Source: Fragilariopsis cylindrus CCMP1102
Taxonomy: Eukaryota > Bacillariophyta > Bacillariophyceae > Bacillariales > Bacillariaceae
Assembly (NCBI GenBank): GCA_900095095.1
Contig: FMBT01000293.1
Location: 186,001 to 250,000 of the forward strand
Reading direction: 5' to 3'
Length of the DNA: 64,000 bases
The notes beneath the pieces are model-generated. The model ran no database searches and was not told where the DNA came from. It worked only from the letters and a program-made list of their open reading frames with translations. This document shows, in pieces, positions 10,451 to 22,007 of the stretch (position 1 is its first letter; each line of letters opens with the position of its first letter). Made by a program: the position numbers and the translations under genes.

Positions 10451-12549
10451 ATGAAGGGAGCAATAAATGAAATTGATTTTGATTTGATGCCGATATCGAT
10501 ATCGATAATAGGCAACGACGACGAGAGATCATCTCTCAATGTTTGGAGAAGGCGATTTGTCAACTAAATAATTCATATTGTCTTTGTCAAGAAAATAATC
10601 GTCACAGTGTAATTGGGTCATCAATTTGTTTTCCAAAAAATAACAATAATAGTAGTAATACAAGTAAAAGCAAAAGCAACAACAACAACAACAACAAGGG
10701 CAATAACGGAAAACCCCATGATATTGAGACACGAATCGCTCTCACATTATTCCATCAATGGAAACGTGATGCTGTAACTAGAATCAAAAACCACAAAAAT
10801 GCAATCAGCCATAATAATAATACGAATATAAATAGCAATGATTCTAACTGCGAAATCAAATCATCATCATTATCATCATCATTATCATCATCAAATAAGT
10901 CAACAATAGCAACACCTAACGAGGCTGCTGCTGATTCTATGCAACCACCACCAAATCCGTCGTCTATGTCTATTGTTACTATCATTTCTGATTTGGGTTT
11001 ATCACGAGATGTATCTTCTCCTCGACAATTGGCTGATTTGATATGTCCAATATTAGAAGAAGAATTTAGAAATAATCCACAATGGGAAATTGCACCCGAT
11101 GTTCGATCACAATCATCTGGTATAATATCTATGATAACAATAAATCGGTCACAATTATTACGACAAGCTGGTAGATTACCATGTCCATTTTGTATCCAAT
11201 GGTGTAAGGGTGAAAAAGGACTTTGGTGGCATCAACAACAATATCATCTCGTAGTGCATTCACAGGCAGCCGCTGTAGCTCAAGCTACGATTATTAATTC
11301 AGATGCCATCATTCTATACGGTGAAAAAAATTACTTTCCATCGGGTTTGGTGGTCGGTAATAACAACACGTCGGATACCACTAATACTAATACTAACAAC
11401 AACAACAACAACAGCAACAATCTACATCTTCTATCGGATCCTATAGAATGTATACGCCAGGGGGACTTAGATGGTCTAAAAAGAGCGATAATAGAGAATC
11501 GCGGTTATGAACCATCAACAATATTCGATACCAAAGGTGCAACACCTCTTATGTGGGCAGCAGGAGGTGGTCATCTAGATATAACTTGTTATCTCATAGA
11601 ATATTGTAAATGTGATCCAAGTCAATCACAAAGGGGGAAACGATCCTTTGCTGGTCGAACAGCATTGCATTGGGCTGCCCGTAATGGACACTTAGATATT
11701 GTTCGATATCTTCTGACGTCGACAAGTTGCAGCAGTGGCAGTGACACTGTAATGATGGATGGTGATAGTAACAATCCTGTACCATCTAAAGAATCAACAA
11801 CACCAACGCCACCACCACCAACAACAACAATCAATAGTAAATTGCTTGAAGCAAAGACTCAGGATGGAACGACAGCCTTTGGATGGGCCAGCTGGCAACG
11901 ACATATAAACGTAATGGAATTTCTGTATGAAAGTGGTTGTGATATTCACGTATTAAATATCTTTGGTTGTTCTCCTGTATTATGGTGTAGTCAGGGAACT
12001 AACGGTGACGGTTTACTTGCTTTACAATGGCTTCGAAATATGGGCTGCAATATGAGACTAGTCAATCACAATGGACATGGTGTACTACACAAAGCTGCTC
12101 AACGAGGTCAACGTAACGTTGCCGAGTGGTTTGTCAGAGAGGAATGTACAGGAATAATAAATGCGATGACTACGTCAAGTATAGCTGCAACAACCGGCGA
12201 TAATACTATTACTACTACTACTACTACAATCACCACCACCACCACCACCGAACGTGACACTCTTCTTGCGTTAATTGGACCGGATATTGAAGGATATTGT
12301 CCATCTGATCTTGCGGGTATGGACGGTCATAGCAATAATGAAGAATTTGCAAAATGGTTAGCAATGATAGAGATTCAGATATGTCAAAATCTAAATTGTG
12401 TACCAATGTATGAAATACCAAAGGAATATTCATATTCAGACAATATCAATAGCAATAGCAATAGCAATAGCAACAACAGTAAATACAGTTGGGAACAATA
12501 TGGTGGCTTACGACGTATTAGGTCTGCACTAGAATCACATAAACCATAG
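10451..12549 (+). CDS. Ankyrin-repeat protein with a zinc-finger-like motif
   Basis: The main frame is open to the stop at 12549. An N-terminal Asn-rich region is followed by a Cys/His motif (CPFCIQWCKGEKGLWWHQQQYH) typical of a degenerate C2H2 finger. After another Asn run come about five ankyrin units: TPLMWAAGGGHLDITCYLIE, TALHWAARNGHLDIVRYLL, TAFGWASWQRHINVMEFLYE, SPVLWCSQGTNGDGLLALQW and GVLHKAAQRGQRNVAEWFV. These are protein-protein interaction repeats; the partner is unknown. No ATG begins the main frame near its 5' end. An ATG at 10451 opens a plausible start (MKGAINEIDFDLMP...) that reaches the main frame only after a one-base change near 10550, so the true N-terminus is uncertain. 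Confidence 0.75.
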
Positions 12550-12610
12550 ACCATAGAATGTAGGCTGCGCAAAAACTACTATGATCGATAGATAGACGCC
12601 AGGACCCAAG

Positions 12611-12738
12611 TGTTTCGGCGAATTAAATTTCCATTGAATATAAAGGAACTAATTTATTTAATTTGTGCCGCCGCACAAATTAAACAGTCGTAATTAACAA
12701 GCTCAACTTTATAAATAAGTTAGTAAATTCGCCGAAAC
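12611..12738. repeat. Foldback (MITE-like) element with nested inverted repeats
   Basis: The outer arms TGTTTCGGCGAATT (from 12611) and its complement (to 12738) bracket 128 bases. At the centre is a perfect 12-bp hairpin (12657-12668 with 12673-12684, loop CGCC). Between them pairing is imperfect, so the whole segment folds on itself. No coding capacity; no clear target-site duplication. It lies in the gap between two convergent genes, so a shared terminator structure is an alternative. Confidence 0.6.
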
Positions 12739-13003
12739 AAGATGGGGTGAGCGAACACTCCAGTTGAATCAATGCTATCATTTCAGAGAACAAAAATAGC
12801 ATCACGTATTCTTCAATAGCACAGCTCATCATGCAGCTTCTGTGCTTGCATATACGCGTATAGATAATAATAAAAATAAAATTCATGCATAGAAAGGCGA
12901 TTGAGTCAAGTCAAGTCGAATAGAGTAAGTTATATGTTCAAAAATTTAATTCATTCTATGTTGTTAATTTTTATATTAAAGTAACTATATAGTTTCTATT
13001 CAT

Positions 13004-14425
13004 TTATCCATGACAACGAATAATATCTCTACAACCTTTTCGTGCTGCCTGTCCACCTTTATATAAATATTGTTGATGTTGATCTTCAGCATTATAAAAT
13101 ATATTTGCTGGTAATAATTCAACATCACAATGATAACGATTATTCATATTGTTAATACTTGTTGATAGTAATATAAATTCATTTGCTTGTTGTTTTTGTT
13201 GTTCATTATGAAAATATATTCCATGCTTATATTGTAATGAATCTTCTGTTGTTGTTTTTGCATTTGGGCTATTATCATCTTCATTGTCTTCATCATCTGT
13301 TTCATCTTCTGCAAATATATCAAGTTTAAAATATTCTGGTGCAGTTGCTACTAATCTATCATTATATATAGTAAGTATATCTTTATATGATACAATACGT
13401 GAATCATATATGACCATAACAGCCTCCCGATGCTTAGTAGAACCTTCTGATATTTCCTCATAGGATGGATTTGAAACGATACCTTGTGAATATCCAGCTC
13501 TTGTACCTACTATACCATTTGTTCTCATAAATGCTAATTCTAATCCCCAAAAACAACCAGCTGCGAATGTTGCGATTTCATATGGTGATGATGTACTGCT
13601 TGTTGTTGTTATTTTTGTTTGTGATATATCTGCAGCTTCTTCTTCTTCTTCTTCTTCTTCTTCCTGTAGTTTATGTATTGGGAATTTATCAATAGATAAA
13701 ACTTTAAATGAACATAAATAAGATGATCCTGCCAATGGATGATTCGCATCGACTATAATAGTATCTTTTGTTACTTCGAGAACATTTACTTGTATACCAC
13801 CTTGTAAATTTAATGTAGTATTTGGTTGTATTTTTTCAATATGTTTAACCTTTTTTAAATTTGTTTTAGGAACTTCTATTACCATATCAGGATTATGTCG
13901 TCCAAATCCTGCATCAATTGATACGTTCTTAATTTCATCATCAACTATCATACCACCACCACCACCACCACTATTAGTATCAGATGATCCATTGAGTAAT
14001 AATAGTTCATGCAATCCAGGTAAATAATTACCCCATCCAAGTACAAATGTAATTTCACCAGATGAATCAAATAAATGTTCAGGTACAAAGCCATCTTCTG
14101 GTGTCAGCTGTATATTCAGTGTTACAATATCACCAATACATGCAGCCGATGATGCTGCTGTTCTCGTACTTGATTCATTATCAACCAGCATTGTTTGTAC
14201 GGATCGTAATGAACGTTTCTTTCCCAACGATGACGATGATGGTGATGATGTTTCCGTGTCCTCCGTTCTTGCCATTGTCATTGTCACTGTTCTTATCAAC
14301 TTATTACTATTGTTATTGTTATTATTATTTGAGTAGATATTGATAGTATTAAATGCAGTTATCACAAAAAGTAATTGACCACAGAAGATGAAGATGATTG
14401 TTATGATGCTTAGTAATCTGAGCAT
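13004..14425 (-). CDS. Plastid-targeted FKBP (SlyD-like) - MsrA fusion
   Basis: Single exon of 473 residues. The N-terminus is a signal peptide (LLSIITIIFIFCGQLLFVI) followed by TAFNTI; a Phe after a TA/SA motif is the diatom plastid-import signature, so a stromal location is likely. Residues about 95-245 form an FKBP-type prolyl isomerase of the SlyD class: GEITFVLGWGNYLPGLHELL, DAGFGRHNPDMV, and the insert-flap end NHPLAGSSYLCSFKVLSI. After a Glu run, residues about 282-460 are peptide-methionine (S)-S-oxide reductase MsrA, with the catalytic GCFWG (Cys about 291), the GTRAGYSQG block and YHCDVELLPA near the C-terminus. MsrA repairs oxidised Met; the FKBP part could help refold the substrate. 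The linked architecture is seen directly; the cooperation is inferred. Confidence 0.88.
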   Translation of the reverse strand: MLRLLSIITIIFIFCGQLLFVITAFNTINIYSNNNNNNNSNKLIRTVTMTMARTEDTETSSPSSSSLGKKRSLRSVQTMLVDNESSTRTAASSAACIGDIVTLNIQLTPEDGFVPEHLFDSSGEITFVLGWGNYLPGLHELLLLNGSSDTNSGGGGGGMIVDDEIKNVSIDAGFGRHNPDMVIEVPKTNLKKVKHIEKIQPNTTLNLQGGIQVNVLEVTKDTIIVDANHPLAGSSYLCSFKVLSIDKFPIHKLQEEEEEEEEEAADISQTKITTTSSTSSPYEIATFAAGCFWGLELAFMRTNGIVGTRAGYSQGIVSNPSYEEISEGSTKHREAVMVIYDSRIVSYKDILTIYNDRLVATAPEYFKLDIFAEDETDDEDNEDDNSPNAKTTTEDSLQYKHGIYFHNEQQKQQANEFILLSTSINNMNNRYHCDVELLPANIFYNAEDQHQQYLYKGGQAARKGCRDIIRCHG

Positions 14426-15906
14426 TATTCTTTTCTGTGGCTGTCAGTTGATAGATGGCTGAGAGGAACTACAGTGGTATTATTGATTCGACGATGATCG
14501 ATCGTTGATGCTATTTTTGTCGCTTCAACCTACACAAGACTAGAACTATTATTACTGTATCAAAAGATGTGTATTAAATAAAAAGTAAGTGAATGGTGGT
14601 AAGCACGCGGAAACCCATGGAAAGATACCATTTAAGGCCTTAACTCTCCGTAACCCTCCGTAAAATATTTTAGTAAAATATTAAAATATATTTTACTGAC
14701 ACAGCAAGCAATGCGCTGACACGCCCAATACATATTCTGTACCCGCTACCAAATGTAGGACGAGATGACGCTACGGGTTCTATCTGGTTCCCAACCTTTC
14801 CTCTTTGACGCCGAAAACACGAACTTCGACTAAGATAAATTTGGGCTCATGATTAAAAGTTTGTCAAAATAGCATGCGCGCGACAAACAATAATATTAAT
14901 AATATTATTATTATTATAATGCAATTACACTAAAAGAAAACCTTTCAGACCCGCGAAAAATTAAACTTTCGACCTCTTACTATTGTGTGTTTGATCGACA
15001 TACCGCAGTACTGTACAGTAGGAATCAATCATTCTTGCTACTGGTACTTAGTGGAGTGTCATGTATGTATGTATGTATGTATGTTAAGTATTACTGCATG
15101 TACAGTACATTATAAATACTGTAGTTAACTGCTGACATGGATCATACTATGTGATGGCATGATTGCACTTTCGAAAACATGCACTGGTGTTCCTTAATTA
15201 TGGATTGTTCCTGTCACAGCCTTTATGTTTTCAACTCCAAGTTGTTGCTTAATTAAATCTTAATATGCTCAACTCTCTATTACTACTACTACCACTACTA
15301 CTGCTACTTATCCGACAAATACAACAGAGGAATTGACATTTAGTGCTGGTCAGATCCACCCAAAATGTAACAATAGTAGCTCTGGAACTTATTTGCTCAC
15401 TGGATTTCTTGCGGCATATCATGATGAGTCTTCTCTATTCTATAAATAAGTCATCTCTAAACCTACCAGTGGTTGTGGTTGACTATAATATGTTGAAGCA
15501 TAAGTAGTTGATTAGTGGTACCAGTAAGATTGAGATGCTACCACTACCAAATAGTATCACACACCATATAATGTATTACTAGCACTGAGGAAATTTGGCA
15601 AATCTTTCCTCAGAATTCAACTCATCACATACATACTGGACCATCTTCCGTTCATACGGACTTGCTAGCTAACAAGTCGGGACTTGTTACAGTATGTGTA
15701 GACTAAAAAATTTATCTAGAAAAATAAATGAAATCGCGCGGTTGTGGGATGCGATTGTTTTTTATTAAAAAAAAATTCTTCGATATTTTATGACGTGTTA
15801 AAATATGAGGTGGTATACGAACACGTACGCACATATATATTACTACGCGCAAAAAAGAGACCACTCCTTCAAGCGAAAAAACTATCTCCACCGTGCGCGA
15901 ATTCCC

Positions 15907-15926
15907 ATTCGTCGTAAGCGACGAAT
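15907..15926. repeat. Perfect 8-bp hairpin
   Basis: ATTCGTCG and CGACGAAT flank a TAAG loop. It lies about 1.1 kb upstream of the bZIP start. Confidence 0.7.
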
Positions 15927-16169
15927 AAGATCAAATTCGTAAGTTTTTATGTGTATTACGTTAAGCGATTAGTTTTAGTGCCATACGCAAAATAAATACA
16001 ACAAGTTCTCTCTCAACTGCTTTAGCTAAATAACTCTTTGTCGACGTCATATGGCGCGTGCCTATGAGAGTTAATTAAAAAACTATTTGAAGAACATGAC
16101 TGTCAACGAATATTCTTTTTTAAACTCTATTTTGTTCCGTAGGTATATCACCCTTGTGGTTCAATATTT

Positions 16170-16202
16170 GAAATTGTGTGGTCGTGACGACCACATAATT
16201 TC
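16170..16202. repeat. 33-bp near-perfect palindrome
   Basis: Sixteen-base arms with one G:T mismatch around a single central base (core GTGGTCGTGACGACCAC). Could be a dimeric transcription factor site or a cruciform; no repeat family recognised. Confidence 0.75.
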
Positions 16203-16795
16203 AAGAAATCATCACAAGCTTGCGGCCGCGACTACCACTTTCAAGCTTGTCGCAACACCACTTTAAAACTTGTACTGTACTGCAGCTTTGTATTGCACGC
16301 GGCCGCATCACAATAAACAATAAGCAAATCAATCTCACATAATAGGTCTAACATTCTCATCGAAAATAAGACAGGAAGAAAAGATTTAATAGTAGTAAGG
16401 TATGTAAGAGGTTCATCTCTCTATTTGAAACCAGCTCTCTTTCCTCGCGATACAATCTACCATCTCCGTTAATTTCGTTCGGCGTTGTTGTATTTTGCCT
16501 AGCTAGTGATGTAGTCTTTTACGCTTGGGGACTTGGTACACTACAAGTGATATTCAGTATCATTTATTTATCGTTTTGTTCACATCACACCACAGGACAG
16601 AAGCCAAATTGTTCTGCTTTTGGAAATACTCTGATTGCGTAGCATCGTGTCGCAATATTCTGGTCCATTAGTTATGCGGTATGTGGTGTGCCGGTGTGTC
16701 CCCTTGCTGTCTTGTCATACGCATATAATAGGGCTTGCTTATTCGTCGTTTCTCTTTGTCTTTCATACACGCACACGCTACCCCCCCCTCCCTCC

Positions 16796-16904
16796 TCCTC
16801 GAAAACAAGCACATCTTTAACATGGCAAATACTGAATGCTTATTCGTCCCCCCCCCCCCCTCCTCGAAAACAAACACATCTTTAACATCGCAAATGCTGA
16901 ATAC
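16796..16904. repeat. 65-bp tandem duplication with poly-C tract
   Basis: The 44-base segment starting TCCTCGAAAACAA at 16796 recurs at 16861 with four differences. A run of 14 C precedes the second copy, and a shorter C run precedes the first. Confidence 0.8.
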
Positions 16905-17052
16905 AGTATTTTCATATACATGTGCGTTTCCATTTCTTTTCTAACGTTGGACATTGGTATGCTAGCGTTTTGCGAACGTGGATTCTCTCTCACACACGCA
17001 CACGCCTCTCTCTCTCTCTCTCTCTCTCTAAAGCATACACTTCATATTAGAC

Positions 17053-18549
17053 ATGACAAAACATCCTAAACAAAAGATACCGGTCGGAGACGAAGAAGAG
17101 GCAAATGGATCATCAACTTCTTCAGGTGACAGTACTGATTTGGTTGAAGAAAAGGTGGAAGGTTCTACAAGTGAGAGTAAAGAAGAAGATGAAGGAGGAG
17201 GTATCGGTGCGGCTGTTACAAATGGTACTACAGATGGTATTGGAGGAGTGGTTACAGCAGCAGCAGCAGCAGCAGCAGGACGAAAACGAAAACAAAATCA
17301 AACAGGGGAATCTGATGCCAGTTGTGAGGAGGATCGTAGTAAACGTCAAAAACGATTAGCAATGAATCGTGAATCTGCACGATCTCGTCGCAAACGTAAG
17401 AAGCTGTTACATGGAACTCTTACAAATCAAGTATACGAACTTAAATGTCAACTAAAAGAAGCAGAAGAAATGGTTATAAGATTAAGAGAAAGAAATAAAC
17501 AACTCGAATCTCAAGTGATGGAAGTAAGTCGTTATATACCACCCGAATCAGATTCTAGAAGTAAAAATGGAAACGATGGAGGAGGGACTAACAGCTATAC
17601 ACAATCAAAATCTCAACCACCATCACAAACAAGTCAAGGTCAAGGTCAAGGACAAGGACAAGATCAAGGACAAGGTCAAATAAATCAAGAACATTCTTCT
17701 CAAGAAATTTTGCTGCAACTCACGCAGCACCTCCAACAACAAGCACGTCAACAGTCGGCCACCGTATCGTCATCATCTTTGCCTCAACAGCAGCAGCAAC
17801 AATGGACTACTAATGCGGATAGTAACCTAATGAGGATGTTACAAGAACAGCAACAATCGTCGCTTATCACAGCTAATAAACCTACTTCTAATGCTACTGA
17901 CTTGAGTGGGATGATGACGGCGCTGGGCACAGCATCGCAACAGCAGCAGCAACAAGATTCGTTACGATGGATTTTGGCTTTGCAGCAGCAACAGCAACAG
18001 CAACAATCGGGATTGAAACAACAGTCGCAACCACAATTACCAACACAGCAACAACCTCAACCATTGAATCATGTCCAACAGTTACAACAACTTCAAATGA
18101 TGCAACAAGCGTCTTCGCCACCACAACAGCAACTCATTGGACAAATCCAACAGCAGCTACAACAGCAGCAGCAATACCCTGTCGGAAATAGCAGTAACGG
18201 CATCATCAGTAATAATGGAATAAATGCAGCAGCATTTCAAGCAAGAAATGACGATTTACCATCGGTACGCTTACTTAACTAATGTTTGAACGATTCAGAA
18301 GAAAAATTGAAAGCGATAAACAAACGAAACTTAATACGAAAATCCACCACGAGCTTTTTCTTGTTTTGTTTGAATATTATTTGAGCACGTGTGCAGGCTT
18401 TGATTCAAGAACTCTAGAAGAATAACTGAACCATTACTCACCGCCTTCTTCTTTCTTTCCACTTCTCTACTATCTTTTCATCTGTCTGCTTTTTGTTTTA
18501 GTCGCAGCAGCAATTTGATCAGCAATATCAACAACAGCGTGGAATGTAA
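17053..18549 (+). CDS. bZIP transcription factor with poly-Gln C-terminus
   Basis: An acidic Ser/Glu-rich N-terminus leads to a bZIP domain at about residues 94-155: basic region NRESARSRRKRKK, then a heptad zipper (LTNQVYELKCQLKEAEEMV). The rest is Gln-rich, as in activation domains. Unspliced, the frame ends at 18282 (SVRLLN). A GTACGC donor at 18265 and a TTTTAG acceptor at 18500-18501 instead join exon 17053-18264 to 18502-18549, adding SQQQFDQQYQQQRGM. After that TAA the same frame stays open for a further 38 Gln/His-rich codons to about 18666, so the stop may be a CAA-to-TAA change. The protein should bind ACGT-core sites in the nucleus; the GACGTCAT about 1 kb upstream could allow self-regulation (inference). 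Confidence 0.85.
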
Positions 18550-19160
18550 GCCTCACAACATCAACAAGGAGTGCAGCAACAACAGCAACAACGCACTATA
18601 GGTGATAACAATGGTAACAGCTCCTCACAGCAACATCAGCAGCAGCATCAGCAGCATCAGCAATAACGTAATGAACAAGACGACCTACATGAAGGGCAAC
18701 TATAACTATGTAAGCTCGGCAGCTGCTGGCACACAGTCTGCTGTTAATGGAGTGTGGTGTCTTCTCTGTTCTTCAATCTGTTATAGCTACGCGGAGCAAG
18801 TATCGTAGCTGGGAAGCGTCAGTTGAAGAGAGAGGGGAAAAAATAATGCTATTCGGAGAAGAATGTGTCTATTACAACAACAAAAGGAAGTAACACATTG
18901 CCATTGTCATCTAGGCTATGTTCATAAGAAAGTAAAAACGTCACGTCAATTACAGTTTAATTAGAAAACCGAATTTTTATAAAAAACATATATGTTGTAC
19001 CACGCGTTAGAATACACAATCAATAATTGATCTTATCTATCTACATCCATCCAGGTAATTTATAGGATGATATTCTTCTTTATTCTTTCTCAGGAGCAAC
19101 AGCGTTAGCACAATAGTAATAACAACACAAAAAAAGGTCAGTTTTTTGGAGGAGGAGTGA

Positions 19161-21066
19161 CTACAGTATTTGCGTATCGTCGTGTAGTGAACCTCCATCC
19201 CGCTGATTATACAACTTGTACTTGTCATCCTGCAATATGGATAAATTATCAAGAAAGCCAATATTTTTTTCTGTCGCAATAAATATTGGATCTTTTCGTT
19301 CTAGACATGCTTTACATGATGGATTTGCACATGTTCTATAATCATGATCAGCATTTTCCATCGTTACATTATATTCTTCTGGTAGTGGACGACCTTCTTG
19401 AAATAGATCTTCATCATTCACAACATTAGGATCATATTCCATATCATCTTCTGAATCCAATTCTAATTCATCAATACATTTCGTATGTTCTTTGTACGCA
19501 CGATGATTCTTCTTTTTTCGCATTACAACAAAGAAAACAACAAATGATAGTACCAGCGCAGAAGCCACAATAATAATCACACCAAATGTGATATTATTGG
19601 ACCACCATCATTTGATTGCGCATATGATGATCCCATAAATGCAGCAGTAGGTGTAATACCAACATCTTGTGGTTGTTCCATTACCGTACCATCAAATCCA
19701 TTAATATTGACAAAACCTTTGAATATGCTGCTTGCAATACAACTCGAGCTCCAGTAGTTCCTGCAGTATCGGTGTCAGTATTATTATTAGTCAAAGAATC
19801 GAACGAATCCTCCATCCAACTTACAAATTCATTATATGCCTCTCTATCACCGAATGGAGTTGCACCATTATTAGAGCTCTGAAGTTGACGTTGACGAAGT
19901 TGACGACGACGACGACGACGAGGTGAGAACCACATTGTTGCCTCAAGTTGTCCCCATACCTGATAACAGGATGTCGCGTTCGTATTAGCGTCGCCTTCGT
20001 TTTTTTCGATTGGACAACGTGTACCACTCACTGTATCTCGTCCATTAGAGGAAAGATATATCATTGTATGTTTCGAACTAACAAAGTCAGTACCACGACA
20101 ACCCATTCCATGATCAACTAATGAATTATGTAATTTAGGTTCTACTAATGAATCAACAATATCTTGTACAGTATCAATATCGATGATTGTTTTTTCTTCA
20201 CTGTCACTGTCACCGTCACCGTCACCACTAAGATAAATAAAATATTCAATATCAAAAATTTCAGTAACGTATGTTCCAATAGATGGTAATAACATACATG
20301 CTGTTTCTATACCACCACCATTATTTTCATCATATATTGTTGTATTTAAATATCCTACCACTTGTTGATCAGTTGTTGGAGCTACGATTGTAGGTCCTGT
20401 TGCTTCCGAAACAAGTTGTTGTTGTTGTTGTTGTTGTTGTTGTGTAGTAGTAGTAGGTGGTAGAGTCGGTACCGATATCGGTAGATTTAGTATACCGGTG
20501 GTGGTGGTGGCGGGTACAGGTTCAGGAGCAATGATAGCAGGTACAGGAGCAACAGTTGTTGCTACTATGACAACAGGTACAGGAGCAACAGTTGGAGACT
20601 TCGTTGGTGATAAAGTTGTTTTGATAGTTGGTGATGGTGGTGCCGTTGGATTCATGGTTGTTGGCGATTTTGTTGGATATTTCGTGGGTGTATTAGTGGT
20701 GGGAGATTTTGTTGGAGATGTTGTTGTAACGACGACAACGACAGGAGATGGTGTTGTTATTGTGACGGCGGAAGGATTTAATGTAGGAGACGATACAGGA
20801 ACAACATCTCTCCATGGAGGTATCCATTCAGTTTCTTGATAATTTCTATTCTTCCATTCGCTCATTTTTGTAACACGATGCTGATTATTCTGATGTTGCT
20901 GATGCTGCTGACGAGTGGATAATGATGGTATCCTATTCTGCTGCTGCCGTTGCTGCTGTGTAATCTGACTCGTCGCTGCTATTACTCCATAATCAAGAAG
21001 AACTACAAACGTTACTGCGATCGCTATCGTTCCATGAAGAAAAGGTGACATTTTCTTCTTCTTCAC
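19161..21066 (-). CDS. Secreted/type I membrane protein with SPT/PT repeats
   Basis: The N-terminal hydrophobic segment (FLHGTIAIAVTFVVLLDYGVIA) is a signal peptide. Next comes a Thr/Pro-rich region with SPTKSPT, NPTAPPSPT and TKSPTVAP repeats, a feature of diatom surface and wall-associated proteins, likely O-glycosylated. A non-repetitive ectodomain (about residues 250-440) contains an Arg-rich RRRRRRQLRQRQLQ stretch that could be a processing site. The frame then shifts near 19700 and again near 19597; past these the sequence continues into a membrane helix (VIIIVASALVLSFVVFFVV) and an acidic cytosolic tail ending at 19161. Each frame change has the sign of a one-base deletion, the second inside CCAATAATAT. 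The function is unknown. Confidence 0.7.
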
Positions 21067-21958
21067 TCTACTTTCTATGGTTCAAAGTATAATCTTTCGG
21101 TACAGTGTATTCAATAGTATTGGTAGGTCCTAAGTTTTGAGTATGTTGCTTACAGGTCTCTTGTTCGTTCGCTACTGTACAATTATCTTTGAATATTGAG
21201 AACATCAATCAACACATACATAATGATATACTGTATAACTTGATACTACTACTGCATGCAGAGAAGACAAAATTGTTCCTTGCTTTGAATTTTGCCTGTG
21301 TTAGCGTAGCCGACATTAATTAAAATTCGAAATCGCATTCAGATCGTGTAAAATTGATCTCGATTATCGGCGGTGAGCGTTCAATCATCGATAGATGATG
21401 GCGGGAGAATCGAGCATGTCATCCCTTGAAATCGCCGTTCGATAAAATTTTATTAAATATATGTTTTGGTATGCCCCTCGCGCAACGCTAACAGCGTTGA
21501 GAACTAACTGTTTTGGGGGTACATATCCCCAGAATACTGTATATACTTTTCATGTTTTTGACCTATCATTAGAGACTAGCTACAGTGGGTGTATACCTGT
21601 AAAAGAACTAGAAGCATGACTTTTGGGTGGTATTTCTAGAATTGCAATAGACCTGAAACTATGACTTTTATTCGATTAATTGAAATAGTAGAACAGATGA
21701 TACTGTACTAGTAGAATGTAGAATACAGTACAGATGACAAATAATCCAATAAATTGGATGAACCGAAACCTTAACATTCTTACTAAAGTTTTGAAATGAA
21801 AACGTGATGCCAATTTTCAAAAAGGGGACACACTTATTATTAGCTCTTCCTACAGTATGTACTAGCTAGACACCAGTAATTTCAAAAGTAATACATTAAG
21901 TTAGCATTTCACTTTTACTTTGAGTTGAAACGTTATTTCTAAAAGATAAGGTATAATT

Positions 21959-21991
<33 letters not shown>

Positions 21992-22007
21992 TGTTTCATT
22001 CGTCAGT
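21067..22007. other. Intergenic region, no gene seen
   Basis: About 940 bases without credible coding sequence. It contains a (TA)n tract at about 21964-21988 and at least seven copies of TACAGTA/TACTGTA (for example 21173, 21229, 21535, 21701, 21724, 21851). Confidence 0.5.

Larger units (their letters stand above)
14426..17052. other. 2.6 kb gene-poor stretch upstream of the bZIP gene
   Basis: No supportable coding sequence. It holds an (ATGT)n tract at about 15061-15083, several copies of the 7-mer TACAGTA/TACTGTA, the palindromes listed separately, two NotI-type GCGGCCGC octamers (near 16213 and 16301), a GACGTCAT motif at 16043-16050 matching the ACGT core recognised by bZIP proteins, a 65-bp tandem duplication and a (CT)n tract just before the bZIP start. 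It is a likely promoter and 5' untranslated region for the bZIP gene. Confidence 0.5.

Noticed and set aside
16212-16310. Cloning-vector fragment
   Set aside because: Only the 14-base string AAGCTTGCGGCCGC matches a polylinker from memory; flanking bases differ and are AT-rich like the host. Kept as a check in the findings.
16635-17069. Several short overlapping open frames in the C-rich repeats before the bZIP gene
   Set aside because: They arise from the 65-bp duplication and simple repeats; amino-acid content is not protein-like.
20498-20839. Plus-strand Val/Gly-rich open frame
   Set aside because: It is the reverse of the PT-repeat region.
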